Shown: piece by piece, positions 43,678-52,917 of the stretch
Layout: every line of letters begins with the position of its first letter
How positions within the stretch are numbered: the first letter of the stretch is position 1
Source of the DNA: Sphingosinicella sp963974575
Lineage (GTDB): Bacteria; Pseudomonadota; Alphaproteobacteria; Sphingomonadales; Sphingomonadaceae
Length of the DNA: 64,000 nucleotides
Assembly (NCBI RefSeq): GCF_963974575.1
Contig: NZ_CAXBBQ010000003.1
Span: forward strand, 372,001-436,000
Direction: 5' to 3'
The notes under the pieces: model-generated
What the model was told of the DNA's origin: nothing
Databases searched by the model: none
What the model saw: the letters and a program-made list of their open reading frames with translations, nothing else
Made by a program: the position numbers and the translations under genes

Positions 43678-45045
43678 TCAGCCAGCCCGTTCAAGCGCCT
43701 CGCGCTCGACTTCGTCGCGCAGCGCTTCGGTGCTCACTGATGCCGGCTCAAGTTTCCCGTCGGCGATTTTTGGCGGCTTCGGTTGCCACGCCGTCAGCCG
43801 CTCGCCCACGTTGGCGTGGAATTGACTCGCCGACTTGATAAGCTCAGCTACGATGATCTTTCTCTGGGCGAACTTCGCACCGAGGTCACGCACCATCAGC
43901 ACCTCGAAGGAGGCCACCACCATGCCGGGGCGGTCTGCGGTAGCAATTTCCGGGTTGGCCGCGAGTACACTCAACGGGTACTGAGTGGCCTTGGCCCGGC
44001 CTGGCCAGAACAGTCGGACATGAAGGTCCTTCGCGTCGGTATCCGCGAGTTGCTTCAGCAGCCAGGACAGGCGCGCCTTTGTCGATTTCCGGTCGTCCGG
44101 CGCTCTGAGCCACATTGACAGGCTCACAACGCGTTTTCCGAAATCAGCACGAACCTGCATTGGCGCGGCGGCATGGGGCACCATGATGTCCGCAACAAGC
44201 GATGTGTCCGCCGTTAAAGAGGTCAGCGCTTTCTTCAGGCGCAACGTTGGATCGGTCGCCTCGGCTCGCATCATCAAGATGCGCACATGGCGGCCAACTT
44301 GCCGACTAAGAACCGTCGTTATGCGATCGAGCAGTTGATGCCAGGAGCCCACGACATCCTGGCATTGCTGGTTCTTGGTGCTGATCACACCGCCGGCGGC
44401 AACACTTTCGCAAAGTTCGGACCATGCAGCCGGCATCTGGTCAAACTCTTTCACTCCAGAGCTAGGGTGCAGCAGGAAGCGCTGAAGTTCGGATAGCAGG
44501 ATGATCTGTTCCCGATCATCAACCTCGCCCGATTCCTGCAGTAAATGCGCCTGGGTGATCACGCTGCCCCAAGACCAGTGGAACAGGGCCACCTTGCTCG
44601 TCAATTTCGAACTAACGCTCAGCGGATGGTGCGTAGGTAAGGGCGTGAACTGGTTCGACAGCGTGATAACGGCGTCAATGCCGTTCAACTTTGCGAGGGT
44701 GAGATATGCTTCAATCTGCGCATTTGTGAGCTCGGCAGCACCAACCTTCGCCTCGACCAGCGCAGTCCACGTGGACTTGCCGGTATTCACGACGATCAGG
44801 CCGTCTGGTCGATGCTTGGCGTCGGCGGCACTCTTAGCCAGGACAACCTCGGTGAACGTATCGATACGGCCGCGTGTGCCGATCTTTTGTCCGAGCCCGC
44901 TAAGCAAGGCCCGGCCGAAGCCGCCGACGCTCTCGAGACAGGCGAGGAAAATAGAGAGCGTCCGACCCTCTTTCGACGTTTCGGTCAATACAGGAAACAG
45001 CCGGGCCGGCTCTCCCGAGAGTACAAAATCCGGCATTTTCCCCAT
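43678..45045 (-). CDS. Putative PD-(D/E)XK-like protein upstream of the large helicase
   Basis: 455 aa. RPDGLIVV followed by TWTALVEAKVGAAELTNAQI gives D...ExK at about residues 80-105, then IEAYLTLAKLNGIDAVITLS, a pattern I associate with restriction-like folds. The C-terminal half has mixed alpha/beta character (RVVSLSMWLRAPDDRKSTKA; HVRLFWPGRAK) and may bind a partner. No family name can be given. The start may be MGKMPDF or the second Met. It is 68 nt upstream of the helicase gene and may be its co-operonic partner, though Hhe-type proteins are usually described as acting alone. Confidence 0.68.
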   Translation of the reverse strand: MGKMPDFVLSGEPARLFPVLTETSKEGRTLSIFLACLESVGGFGRALLSGLGQKIGTRGRIDTFTEVVLAKSAADAKHRPDGLIVVNTGKSTWTALVEAKVGAAELTNAQIEAYLTLAKLNGIDAVITLSNQFTPLPTHHPLSVSSKLTSKVALFHWSWGSVITQAHLLQESGEVDDREQIILLSELQRFLLHPSSGVKEFDQMPAAWSELCESVAAGGVISTKNQQCQDVVGSWHQLLDRITTVLSRQVGRHVRILMMRAEATDPTLRLKKALTSLTADTSLVADIMVPHAAAPMQVRADFGKRVVSLSMWLRAPDDRKSTKARLSWLLKQLADTDAKDLHVRLFWPGRAKATQYPLSVLAANPEIATADRPGMVVASFEVLMVRDLGAKFAQRKIIVAELIKSASQFHANVGERLTAWQPKPPKIADGKLEPASVSTEALRDEVEREALERAG

Positions 45046-45623
45046 TATGACACCCCCTTACTTCGGAGGCAAAGTTACACGCAATCGCTGCTTGAGCAAG
45101 ACCTAGTATCGCACTATTCCATACCAAAGTATCCAAACGCCTCATTTGCAGCGAAGGCACTACATTCATTTGCGCAATATTTTGGGGAGACAGCATCTTG
45201 AGCTTCAATGAAGGGCCTTGGCAGAACCAGCCTCCAGCTGCCAATCCTTCGTTGTTAGCCTTCACCTCGTTAGTGTCGCTCCCCACGCGCCACCCTTGAT
45301 ACATCCAGCTTCGTGGACCGTGACGGCAGCCGCCGACATAGCGGTCGTTCCGAGGACCTGGCCGTGCCGTCGAAACCTGCCCTACGTTCAACGGCTACCG
45401 CTGACGGCAAGTGACCGGATGCTGACAGGCAGCAACGGGCGAAGTGTGAGGGATTACTGCCCTTCAACAGCAATCACCGCGCAGTTCAGTGATAGCGAAC
45501 CGCAAGCGCTTTTAGCTCACCTTGTTGCACTAGCCCTGACATCCACGCTCAATTTCACGAATTTCCGAGGCTTGCTGCGCGGCTCATCTGGTCGTTGTTC
45601 AGCCGAGCTGCTAGTCCATAATC
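45046..45623. other. Gene-less spacer
   Basis: 578 bp between the divergent PD-(D/E)XK-like and DUF6615-like genes. The longest open frame here (45218-45670, plus) has no protein-like pattern and ends inside the next gene in another frame. The spacer holds GTCGAAACCTGCCCTAC (45369-45385), which recurs at 51636-51652, in a sequence type that looks like decayed intergenic repeat. Promoters for both flanking genes must lie here, but none is clear. Confidence 0.55.
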
Positions 45624-46514
45624 ATGACACATCCGCGCGCAGGCTTTCCTTTCGGCATCCACGATCTTGAAAGTGGCCTTTACGAATCAGCACATTGGAT
45701 TTGGGACAGGCGCGCAACCGCGAAGCGAACGGGATTTCCGTTCGGCGAGGAGACCGTAACCGAGACCATATTAATGGACCTCGGCAGCATTCTTTCGCAC
45801 TCTGTGCACATCGTTCCTTTCAACAAAGTCGAAGAGGGCAAAGTCGGCGCAGATTGGGAATGGTGCCTCTACGATCACGCAAACAACCGGTATCTTCGTT
45901 TCTTGGTGCAGGCGAAACTGCTCGATGATCAAGATCAGCTATATGCCCACGTCGATCGCTACATTGGCAATAGCGGGGTCCGGCAGATTGATCGGCTTGC
46001 GGACACGTCCAAGCGCCGCGGTGTGCCGGCCATATACGTGTTCTATAACCACGTCACCGATTCCTCACGCGTTCCAACCGACACGTGTAAGTGCCACGCC
46101 TGCCTGCATTGCTGGGGTGCGAGCGTGGCCCCCTTGCCTGCTGTTCTTGCCCTCCTTCCTGATAAGAGTTTCGATACGTTGAGTGGTGTGTCGTTTCCTT
46201 GGCTATGCCTGCTTTGTGCAGGCCAGGGAGGCCGGCGATCGGAGGATACCATTGATAACGCCATCGCCGGCCTCCAACGCCTGGATCAACTCTCGCGCGA
46301 GCGTCTTGGTGATCTCTATTTGGACATTCCTCGGCCGCCAGAGCAGCCTGACCGCGAGCCGCCGGATTATCTTGCCTTCTTGTCGGATGCCAGCACTCGG
46401 AAGTTCGATGAATCATCCGACGCAACGCGTGAAAAACTTCGGGCTGCACACCCTGGCCTAGACGGTGTGGTACTTGTAGATGTTGCGGCGCCGCGTCCGG
46501 ACTTTGAAGCCTAA
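45624..46514 (+). CDS. DUF6615-like protein with restriction-like core and Cys cluster
   Basis: 296 aa. FGEETVTETILMDLGSILSH then EEGKVGADWEWCLYD and RFLVQAKLLDDQDQLYAHVD form the pattern ADWEW...VQAKxL that I associate with the DUF6615 family and that resembles a PD-(D/E)XK nuclease core. In the middle, CKCHACLHCWG and later CLLCAG could bind zinc. Family name is from memory and the nuclease idea is inference. Stands alone, flanked by spacers of 345-578 bp, within the defence region. Confidence 0.65.
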   Translation: MTHPRAGFPFGIHDLESGLYESAHWIWDRRATAKRTGFPFGEETVTETILMDLGSILSHSVHIVPFNKVEEGKVGADWEWCLYDHANNRYLRFLVQAKLLDDQDQLYAHVDRYIGNSGVRQIDRLADTSKRRGVPAIYVFYNHVTDSSRVPTDTCKCHACLHCWGASVAPLPAVLALLPDKSFDTLSGVSFPWLCLLCAGQGGRRSEDTIDNAIAGLQRLDQLSRERLGDLYLDIPRPPEQPDREPPDYLAFLSDASTRKFDESSDATREKLRAAHPGLDGVVLVDVAAPRPDFEA

Positions 46515-46859
46515 CCGTCGTGGATGCCGCCTCTTGAATTGCGAAAACATGATGGAGGGTGTGACGATTGCTTCTCTCACCTGGCGGCGATGTAGTGCGT
46601 TGCTGCCGGCTGACCGCGCCGACAAAGCTGCCGTAGCCGACGCAGCTCGAGACCCTCAAAAGCGGCCGTCCGTTCACCCGCAGATGGTGAAGCCGCGCGT
46701 GCCGAGACTGCCGATTGGTCTGATGATCCGGCGGGCCGCTCGTAATGATCCCTAGCCTTGCGGTAGCGCAAAGAAGTACGAGAAAAAGCCACTTCGCGCT
46801 CGACGAACGCGGACGAAGGACGATATTCGCAGCGGCATCGTTCGCTGTTGGAGTAATTC
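46515..46859. other. Gene-less spacer
   Basis: 345 bp without a credible gene. It has the look of the other spacers in this region (mixed decayed sequence with CCGTTC- and GCAGATGG-type words). The last 15 bp hold the GGAG ribosome site of the gene at 46860. I see no terminator or palindrome of note. Confidence 0.5.
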
Positions 46860-47666
46860 ATGGCCGAAGAGTTTTCACCCGCAGTTCGTCTCCTCTCGGA
46901 TCAGATGTCGATTCGGGTAGAAGTTCGCGAGAAGTTCAAGGCCGAGTTCCCTGAGCTTACGGATGCGCATCAGCTTGCCTTGAGCGCACTGGCGGCGGTC
47001 ATCACCAGGCACGTGGCGAAAAAGATTGAGGCAGCTTCCCCCGATGTGGAGGGGCAGATCGCCCTCATTGCTCAGTTCCTGACTGGCGTCGACATTTGCG
47101 AGAGCGCGATTGCCGAAGGCCTATACTCTCAGGGAGCGGCACTTCTCAAGCAGGAGCTGGAGACGGTGGCGGCCATTGAGGAATATCGCGAAGGGCGCCG
47201 AGCCGACGGCAAGACACCGAGGATTGGCATCGGTGTTACGCAAGGACATGGCCCGGTTTACGGACGGCTCAACGAGATCAGTCACGTGTCGCGCCATGAA
47301 GTGGCGAAGGGCCTCGTGACAGGGCAGATCAGGGATCTCGTGGGCGCCAGTATCGTCCCGATCTTCATCGCCGAACTCGCCGCCTTCCTCTATAGCCAGC
47401 ATGTCCTCTACATCGGCCTCGTCGTGCAACACGCCGACCGGCTATTTACTGCGATCTACGGCGCTGGGCTCAATAACGAGGAGCGAGAACAAGTTTCGTT
47501 GGCGCAGTTTCTACTGTTGAAGAAGGGCTACATCGAGATTCCCGCTGATGCGCTCGGCCCGGGACCGGATCTGGTTCGCAGCATTATCGCCGAACGCGAT
47601 CAGCCGGAGTACGAGGCGGCCTCCGCTCGACCAGCAACGCCCAAGCGGCCTGGAAGCGGAAGTTGA
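46860..47666 (+). CDS. Conserved-looking hypothetical protein, all-helical
   Basis: 268 aa. Mostly helical: ELTDAHQLALSALAAVITRH, YSQGAALLKQELETVAAIEE, then YGRLNEISHVSRHEVAKGLV and a hydrophobic stretch IVPIFIAELAAFLYSQHVLY (about residues 165-190) that could be a buried helix. The ALLKQELE...YGRLNEISH combination reminds me of DUF5677-like proteins found singly in defence regions, but I cannot confirm this. Good ribosome site (GGAG) and codon use; a real gene of unknown role. Confidence 0.6.
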   Translation: MAEEFSPAVRLLSDQMSIRVEVREKFKAEFPELTDAHQLALSALAAVITRHVAKKIEAASPDVEGQIALIAQFLTGVDICESAIAEGLYSQGAALLKQELETVAAIEEYREGRRADGKTPRIGIGVTQGHGPVYGRLNEISHVSRHEVAKGLVTGQIRDLVGASIVPIFIAELAAFLYSQHVLYIGLVVQHADRLFTAIYGAGLNNEEREQVSLAQFLLLKKGYIEIPADALGPGPDLVRSIIAERDQPEYEAASARPATPKRPGSGS

Positions 47667-47912
47667 AGTGAGCTTCTTCGCAGTGGGCGCGAACCTCGGC
47701 CGCTTACGAAGGCCAAATTGTCGCCCGCAACCGTTGTTTATCATCGCGCTGACATCGCTCCGCGTTCGCTATATTGCCGCGATCGGCCAATTCGCGCGGT
47801 GCAGAACGGCACTGCCGTTCCCGCCGACTAACCGGTCATTCGGCCACTCGAAACGTATCCCTGAAGGCGTAACCCGGACAGCCATGTTGATCGGGATTTT
47901 TTCGCGGCTCCC

Positions 47913-48806
47913 TTAGCCGGGATCGAAGAGGTCCACCTGCAGTTGACGGGCCACGCGGCGAATACCTGTCGCTAGGCTGTACCGGCTACCGCCACCTGTC
48001 ACGAACTGTGCCCCATAAGTGTGTACACCGACGCCCAAGCCGGACTTCGTTCGCCACAGCATCCCGCTATGCCCAGGGAAACTTCCGGCGCCGGTCATTC
48101 GAATCAGCATATCGGTGCGGCGGCCAAGGATCACAGCCTCGACCGCGTCGATCGCACCTTCGATCGGTGCACCGGCGCCGCGACCCACGACCGCCAGGCC
48201 CCGACGTGGCGGCGGCCCGATCGGCAGTGGCGGTGCGCTCCGCGCCTGGTCGATCATCTCGCGATGGACTAGACCGGCGAAGCCGGCATCGACGAAACCG
48301 AAGTTTCCGGGAAGGCCGAAGCCCGGTGCCTCGACCGCGAACATCGTCTGGCCAACCTCGACATACTTATTCTGGGCTGCATCCCAAACTCCAATGGGGC
48401 TAATCGTATGGGGATCACCATCCTCGCCGCGGAGGCAATGCGCGCAACTGACGATATGGAACATGCCCTCTGTGCGAGCGAAGGCCGTGACGACGCCCTT
48501 TGTGGCGAGATCGCTGATGAAATAGGGAGCCGCGCCGAACTCGAGCCGCAATTCACCGATCTCGACGACATCCGTCGGTATGCGCTGGCCTCCATGCTCC
48601 ACATAGGCCGGCACATGGCTGCTGGTCCGGAGATCGGTCAATGGCAACTTGCGATCGACAAATACCACCAAGGCTGCCGTATTGATGACATCGCCGCCAC
48701 GACGCTTTACGCCAAGTCCGGTTCCAACGACATTCGGCAGACGGAGAAGCCGGTCGTGACGCGACTCGCGTGCGAAACGCAGCGTGCCGAGATTAGTCCT
48801 GCGCAC
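47913..48806 (-). CDS. Trypsin-fold (S1-like) serine protease, probably cytoplasmic or periplasm-associated
   Basis: 297 aa. After an N-terminal region LPNVVGTGLGVKRRGGDVIN that occurs in S1-like peptidases, a chymotrypsin fold shows a full triad: His in VSCAHCLRG, Asp in FVDAGFAG and Ser in FPGHSGML. No signal peptide is present on this GTG-started form, so it may act inside the cell unless the true start differs. The GTG at 48804-48806 overlaps the end of the lipoprotein gene by 14 nt, so the two are co-translated. Possible role: processing of the partner lipoprotein or a phospholipase; inference. Confidence 0.72.
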   Translation of the reverse strand: MRRTNLGTLRFARESRHDRLLRLPNVVGTGLGVKRRGGDVINTAALVVFVDRKLPLTDLRTSSHVPAYVEHGGQRIPTDVVEIGELRLEFGAAPYFISDLATKGVVTAFARTEGMFHIVSCAHCLRGEDGDPHTISPIGVWDAAQNKYVEVGQTMFAVEAPGFGLPGNFGFVDAGFAGLVHREMIDQARSAPPLPIGPPPRRGLAVVGRGAGAPIEGAIDAVEAVILGRRTDMLIRMTGAGSFPGHSGMLWRTKSGLGVGVHTYGAQFVTGGGSRYSLATGIRRVARQLQVDLFDPG

Positions 48807-49656
48807 CGCGATTGGTCAGCGTGCTCATCGGGACCGCACGCAGACTGGTACCATTCTCATCCATGATGACCTCGTAGAGCGAAAGTGTCGGTGGCGCCTC
48901 CGGCTTTGGCTTCAGATCGGTTATTGTCACATCGAGCTTCGCTTCCGCCGCCCGGATACGCGCCCAGACCGGTTTCGCCGCCTCGCCCGGGTCCTCTGTG
49001 CCCGGCTTGATCGCCGTCAGGCGCTTCTTGATATCCTCGAGCGCCGCGATGACCGCCTCAACGGTCGAGGCATTCGTCCCTGGCGCATCCAGCGCGGCAG
49101 CCGCATCGTCAAGCTGCGGCGGCAAACGCCGAAGCCCCGCAAGCTGGCTTGGATTTAGGATCGAAGCCACTCCTCGTTCCTGCGCAATGGCAGTTAGGTC
49201 AGCACTTACCTCACGAAGGGCTTTTGCAACCGCCGGCAAGTCGGATGCCTCCTCCCTGATGTCGGCGGCCTCAGCGCGGGTCTTTGCGGCGGTTGCAAGC
49301 TGCCCTGGAATGCCGGCAAGCGCGGTGATTGCCTCGGTAATCTTTGGATCGGTCTCTTGGTTTGCGCTGACAAGGATGCCATTCGAGAAGGTCAGGCCAA
49401 GTTTCGACGAACCAAATCCGGCACTCATGACCGCGTAGCGCGGCTGACTTAGGTCGGGCAGATAAATAACTTGGACATCGTTGGGTTTGTCCTTTGCTCC
49501 TGTTCGGCTTACAAGAAGATAGGGTTTTGGTGGGTAATAAAGGATACCCGTCTTGCTAGACGGCGATAGGTCGGGCTTTGTATAGGTCTCAACATGCCCA
49601 CACCCAGACAGCACAAGACCAATTAACAATGACAGTATGATTTTTGCCCTTCGCAT
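48793..49656 (-). CDS. Outer-membrane-type lipoprotein with coiled helical domain
   Basis: 287 aa. Lipoprotein signal MRRAKIILSLLIGLVLSGCG with lipobox LSGC (Cys about 19). After it, TGILYYPPKPYLLVSRTGAK and VQVIYLPDLSQPRYAVMSAG form a beta-rich start seen in several phage- or defence-linked lipoproteins; residues about 110-235 are helical (AATAAKTRAEAADIREEASD). ATG at 49656 has GGGGGA just upstream; the frame is open to 49692. It is followed directly by the protease gene and is divergent from the patatin gene. Function unknown. Confidence 0.75.
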   Translation of the reverse strand: MRRAKIILSLLIGLVLSGCGHVETYTKPDLSPSSKTGILYYPPKPYLLVSRTGAKDKPNDVQVIYLPDLSQPRYAVMSAGFGSSKLGLTFSNGILVSANQETDPKITEAITALAGIPGQLATAAKTRAEAADIREEASDLPAVAKALREVSADLTAIAQERGVASILNPSQLAGLRRLPPQLDDAAAALDAPGTNASTVEAVIAALEDIKKRLTAIKPGTEDPGEAAKPVWARIRAAEAKLDVTITDLKPKPEAPPTLSLYEVIMDENGTSLRAVPMSTLTNRGAQD

Positions 49657-49989
49657 ACGATCCCCCGTTCGCACCATAAAGAAGATGATCAACTATCGGA
49701 GAAAAGTGTCAAGCAACAAGTCGACATAGATAGAAACACGCTGGTTCATTTCGGAAAAATTTTCTGATGTCGCCGGAGCAATGAGAAACGAACGTTTGTA
49801 AGTTACTGAAAAGTAAGCGCTGCCGTCCGATGCATCGAGTTTTGGCTACGCATGGCGCCCCCGATAATTTAATGTGTCGGCGTTACTGACACGCGATACC
49901 TTGGACACTGTCGGGTAAGATCGATCGGATGATTCGAAAAGCCATAGTGGGATGCATCATGACGATTCTGACATTTAAGGCTGACGTAA
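49657..49989. other. Divergent promoter spacer between lipoprotein and patatin genes
   Basis: 333 bp, AT-richer than the surroundings (around 49660-49760 and 49860-49990), no gene. It must hold the promoters for the lipoprotein-protease pair and for the patatin gene. I see no clear operator. A shared divergent control region is the main argument for treating the three genes as one locus. Confidence 0.5.
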
Positions 49990-51456
49990 GTGTCCGGAGA
50001 CCCTGACAACGTGGGTGAGACTGGCACGTCGGTGCCGAATCGTCGTTTGCGGTCGAGCCGGATCGGGCTCGTCCTCGAGGGCGGCGGCGCCAAGGGTGCC
50101 TTCAGCCACGGTTTTGCCAGCGCCTGCGACAAACTGGGTATCAAGTTCGCGGCAGTGTCGGGAACGTCAGTCGGCGGGCTTGAAGCCTGGATCGTCGCGA
50201 CCGGCAAGTATGACGTCGGCGACGAACTCTGGCCTTCGCTCAACTTCACGGCGATCTATGCTCCGAGACTCGCCCCTTGGAAGGCAGTCGCTGTTGCGCT
50301 GTTCTTGCTCCACGCCTTCAACCTATGGGCCAGCGGCCTTCCGCCGTCCCCCGACCGGTCGAGTCGATGGAACCATGTGCTCATCGCCTTCTTCCGGACG
50401 ACAGTCTTCCTGCCGCTTGCAGCCATCTTCGTATCCGTGTCCGGGCTGTACCGCTATCCTTGGTGGATTACACCGATTATCCTGTTCCTGATCTGGTTTT
50501 CCCTATCCCCGCTCTCGGAGCTCCGAAACCGAAAACCAAATGCGGAAGACGGCCATTCCTATGGAGACGCGGACGACGACCTGAGCGGTGTTGCCTGCCA
50601 GTTGCTCGCTATGCTTAGCCTCTTCCTGATCGTCGCGACCATTGCCGCCATGGTCCGCATTGCAAACGGAACCGCTAGCGGATTTGATGTCGCAATCCTC
50701 TGCTATTTTATCGCGATTCTCGCGATGCGCATTGGCGCAAGCCAAGCAAACCTATCCGACACGCCACTGATCTCGATCATCGACAGATGCCTTGACGCTC
50801 CACCGCACATCCCCTGCTTCGTCACCACGGCTACCCAAGCCGATCGCTTTACTCCGGACAATCCGAAGGTTGAAGCCATCTCGCGCGATGTCGATGACAT
50901 CCAGTACAGGGTGATCGAACGGCGCGTTTTCCTGCCCCGCTACCACGCCCTGCACCGTCTGGACAGGGACGCACGCCGAACACTTCTTCGGGCGACCGCC
51001 GCACTTCCCTTCGGTCTTGTAGGGTCAGTCAGTTACGGGAATGAGAAGTTCGTCGACGGTGGCATGGCCGACAATCTCCCGCTGCTTCCCTTGATCGATC
51101 CCGCCCACAACCTCGATCTCGATCTCATAGTTATCGTGAGACTGAAGATGCCGGCTGGTAAGGAAACGCAGGCTGCCTATGCAGAACGGGAGGCTCGGCG
51201 CATTGCGAATCTGCTGGCCCTTCCCGAGCGGGTACCGCCAGTAGGCACTTCAGGCAGCAAGGGCGATATCATCAGAAAGGCCTGCGGCGCACTGCCTTCG
51301 ATCTCCACACCGGAGCTTCGGATGCCGCGGCTCATGGTCATCTGTCCGGAACAAGATCTTAAAGGCCTGCTTGATTTCGCGGAAGGGCAGCAAAAAATGA
51401 ATCAGGGTCGGCAGGCAGCGGTGAAGTTCAGGGACGAGCTCACCGGACTTCACTAA
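49990..51456 (+). CDS. Patatin-like phospholipase with transmembrane segments
   Basis: 488 aa. Patatin catalytic elements: oxyanion loop VLEGGGAKGAFSHG, nucleophile elbow SGTSVGGLEA (GxSxG) and the dyad Asp in FVDGGMADN. Between elbow and Asp there is an unusual insert with about five hydrophobic segments (AVAVALFLLHAFNLW; VFLPLAAIFVSVSGL; PIILFLIWFSL; LLAMLSLFLIVATIAAM; ILCYFIAILAMRIG), so the enzyme is membrane-bound. Patatins are used as membrane-damaging effectors in several anti-phage systems. Start is a GTG at 49990; no better one is near. Divergent from the lipoprotein-protease pair. Confidence 0.82.
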   Translation: MSGDPDNVGETGTSVPNRRLRSSRIGLVLEGGGAKGAFSHGFASACDKLGIKFAAVSGTSVGGLEAWIVATGKYDVGDELWPSLNFTAIYAPRLAPWKAVAVALFLLHAFNLWASGLPPSPDRSSRWNHVLIAFFRTTVFLPLAAIFVSVSGLYRYPWWITPIILFLIWFSLSPLSELRNRKPNAEDGHSYGDADDDLSGVACQLLAMLSLFLIVATIAAMVRIANGTASGFDVAILCYFIAILAMRIGASQANLSDTPLISIIDRCLDAPPHIPCFVTTATQADRFTPDNPKVEAISRDVDDIQYRVIERRVFLPRYHALHRLDRDARRTLLRATAALPFGLVGSVSYGNEKFVDGGMADNLPLLPLIDPAHNLDLDLIVIVRLKMPAGKETQAAYAEREARRIANLLALPERVPPVGTSGSKGDIIRKACGALPSISTPELRMPRLMVICPEQDLKGLLDFAEGQQKMNQGRQAAVKFRDELTGLH

Positions 51457-51834
51457 GAGCAATCGAGGTTCCAGGGATGAAACACGCTCATATAGAGGTC
51501 GCGAAAGGGCTTAAGTTGGTCGTATCCGAATAGTCGGCTCATCAGTATAAAAGCTGATTGCCGTCCGAGAAAAGCCAAACAGCAACCTGACCACTCCCGC
51601 CAACATTGCGGCCATTCGCTGGCTCAGATCGGCCTGTCGAAACCTGCCCTACATTCGTTGTGAAGGGCGCTGCGGGAACGACTGGGCCTGGGACCTACCC
51701 GGCGTTCGAGAGCATAAGAACGAATGGCCGCCATCCGAGGCCACAAAGTTTCCCACGCCTGCCATCGGCGGAGTCTCCATCGCAGGGCCGGAGATATTCT
51801 GGCATTAGTCCCGACGTATGAACGATGCAGGGAG
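51457..51834. other. Gene-less spacer
   Basis: 378 bp between the convergent patatin and N6-methylase genes. It contains GTCGAAACCTGCCCTAC at 51636-51652, identical to 45369-45385. No credible coding frame, no clear terminator hairpin. Confidence 0.5.
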
Positions 51835-52917
51835 CTAGACGCTAAGCGTGAGCAGGTTTTTGAGCGGCAGCATGCGAGTTGTCAGGCCGGAGAGGGAGGC
51901 AGTCATCTGCCGCCTTCCAGCTTCCGATCGCAATCCTTTCCAGACACGTTCTGCCACTAAAGGTGGGCATCGCAAACGGTACACGCAATCGCTTATCACG
52001 TTGCTACCCTCGGATACTCGAACGACTTTGTCGGGAATATTGCGCCCAACACGAGCGACAAGAATGTCACCAGGGGCAGCTGCACGGTCAGCTTCATCAA
52101 AACTCTGACGGGGAAATGCTATCACACCGTCACGTGCAGACCTGAATGCGTCGAGATGAAAGGCGCCCGCATTCCGAGCTTCGATCGTGTTCAGTCGGCC
52201 TCGCACGACCTTCACTCCCAAATCTCCGATGGTCGTCTGAAAATCGAGGGACAATTCAGAGGACGGAAGCGAACGATCGACGTCCCACCAAGGGCGCGGG
52301 TTGCCATCACACTTAGGAATTCGGCGAAAGATAACCATTACAGTTCGAGCTTCGGTCCCAGGGAATGTCTTCGCTGGGAGCACCGCGATAGCTTCCACTA
52401 TCGCACCACTAGAGATTGCTCGGCGGTTGGCGCCTGACGCCATACCAATGGCAAGCGTTTCAGGTATAATTGCAGCAACACGCCCGCCGTGCCGGACCGC
52501 TTCGAAAGCTCGCAACAAGAACAAAGTCGCGCGACACCGCGGGGTGGTGTTCGGTTTAGACGCAGACGCCGCAGCGGTTCCAGCTCTGCATCGACCATAG
52601 GGGGGATTCAGAATAGCAAGATCAAATCTCGTACGGCCCAACTGAAGCCGAGGGGCTGCGGCGTCCAGCAGATCGCATTGTACGTGGCGGTGATTTCTCG
52701 ACCATGCTGTGCTGCCAATACAGACCTGAGGATCAATATCGACGGTCGTCAGCTGAATGACATCTCCCCAGCGTCTCAGGGCTGCCTTGGATAAAGAGCC
52801 ATGTCCGCACCCAAGATCCACGACAGTCCGGGGACTTATGTCGACCATTGAAATGAGCGCGTCCGCTACATCGGAAGGAGTGTAAAAGCGTCCAAACTTT
52901 TTTTGAACTGGTTCCAT
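51835..52917 (-). CDS. N6-adenine DNA methyltransferase with fused specificity-like C-terminus
   Basis: 360 aa from MEPVQKKFGRFYTP, an opening typical of class I N6 methylases (GxFYTP). AdoMet motif VVDLGCGHGSLSKAA (about 32-46) and catalytic LAILNPPYGRC (about 102-112). The last third has GDILVARVGRNIPDKVVRVS and ISDCVYRLRCP, which resembles target-recognition domains of HsdS or type IIG enzymes (GDILISRVG). No nuclease domain is present. It follows the PRTase/ATPase operon by 117 bp in the same direction, so it may be its protective methylase. Confidence 0.82.
   Translation of the reverse strand: MEPVQKKFGRFYTPSDVADALISMVDISPRTVVDLGCGHGSLSKAALRRWGDVIQLTTVDIDPQVCIGSTAWSRNHRHVQCDLLDAAAPRLQLGRTRFDLAILNPPYGRCRAGTAAASASKPNTTPRCRATLFLLRAFEAVRHGGRVAAIIPETLAIGMASGANRRAISSGAIVEAIAVLPAKTFPGTEARTVMVIFRRIPKCDGNPRPWWDVDRSLPSSELSLDFQTTIGDLGVKVVRGRLNTIEARNAGAFHLDAFRSARDGVIAFPRQSFDEADRAAAPGDILVARVGRNIPDKVVRVSEGSNVISDCVYRLRCPPLVAERVWKGLRSEAGRRQMTASLSGLTTRMLPLKNLLTLSV

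Noticed and set aside
45218..45670. 150-codon plus-strand frame in the 45-kb spacer
   Set aside because: No ribosome site, no protein-like pattern, and it runs into the next gene in a different frame.
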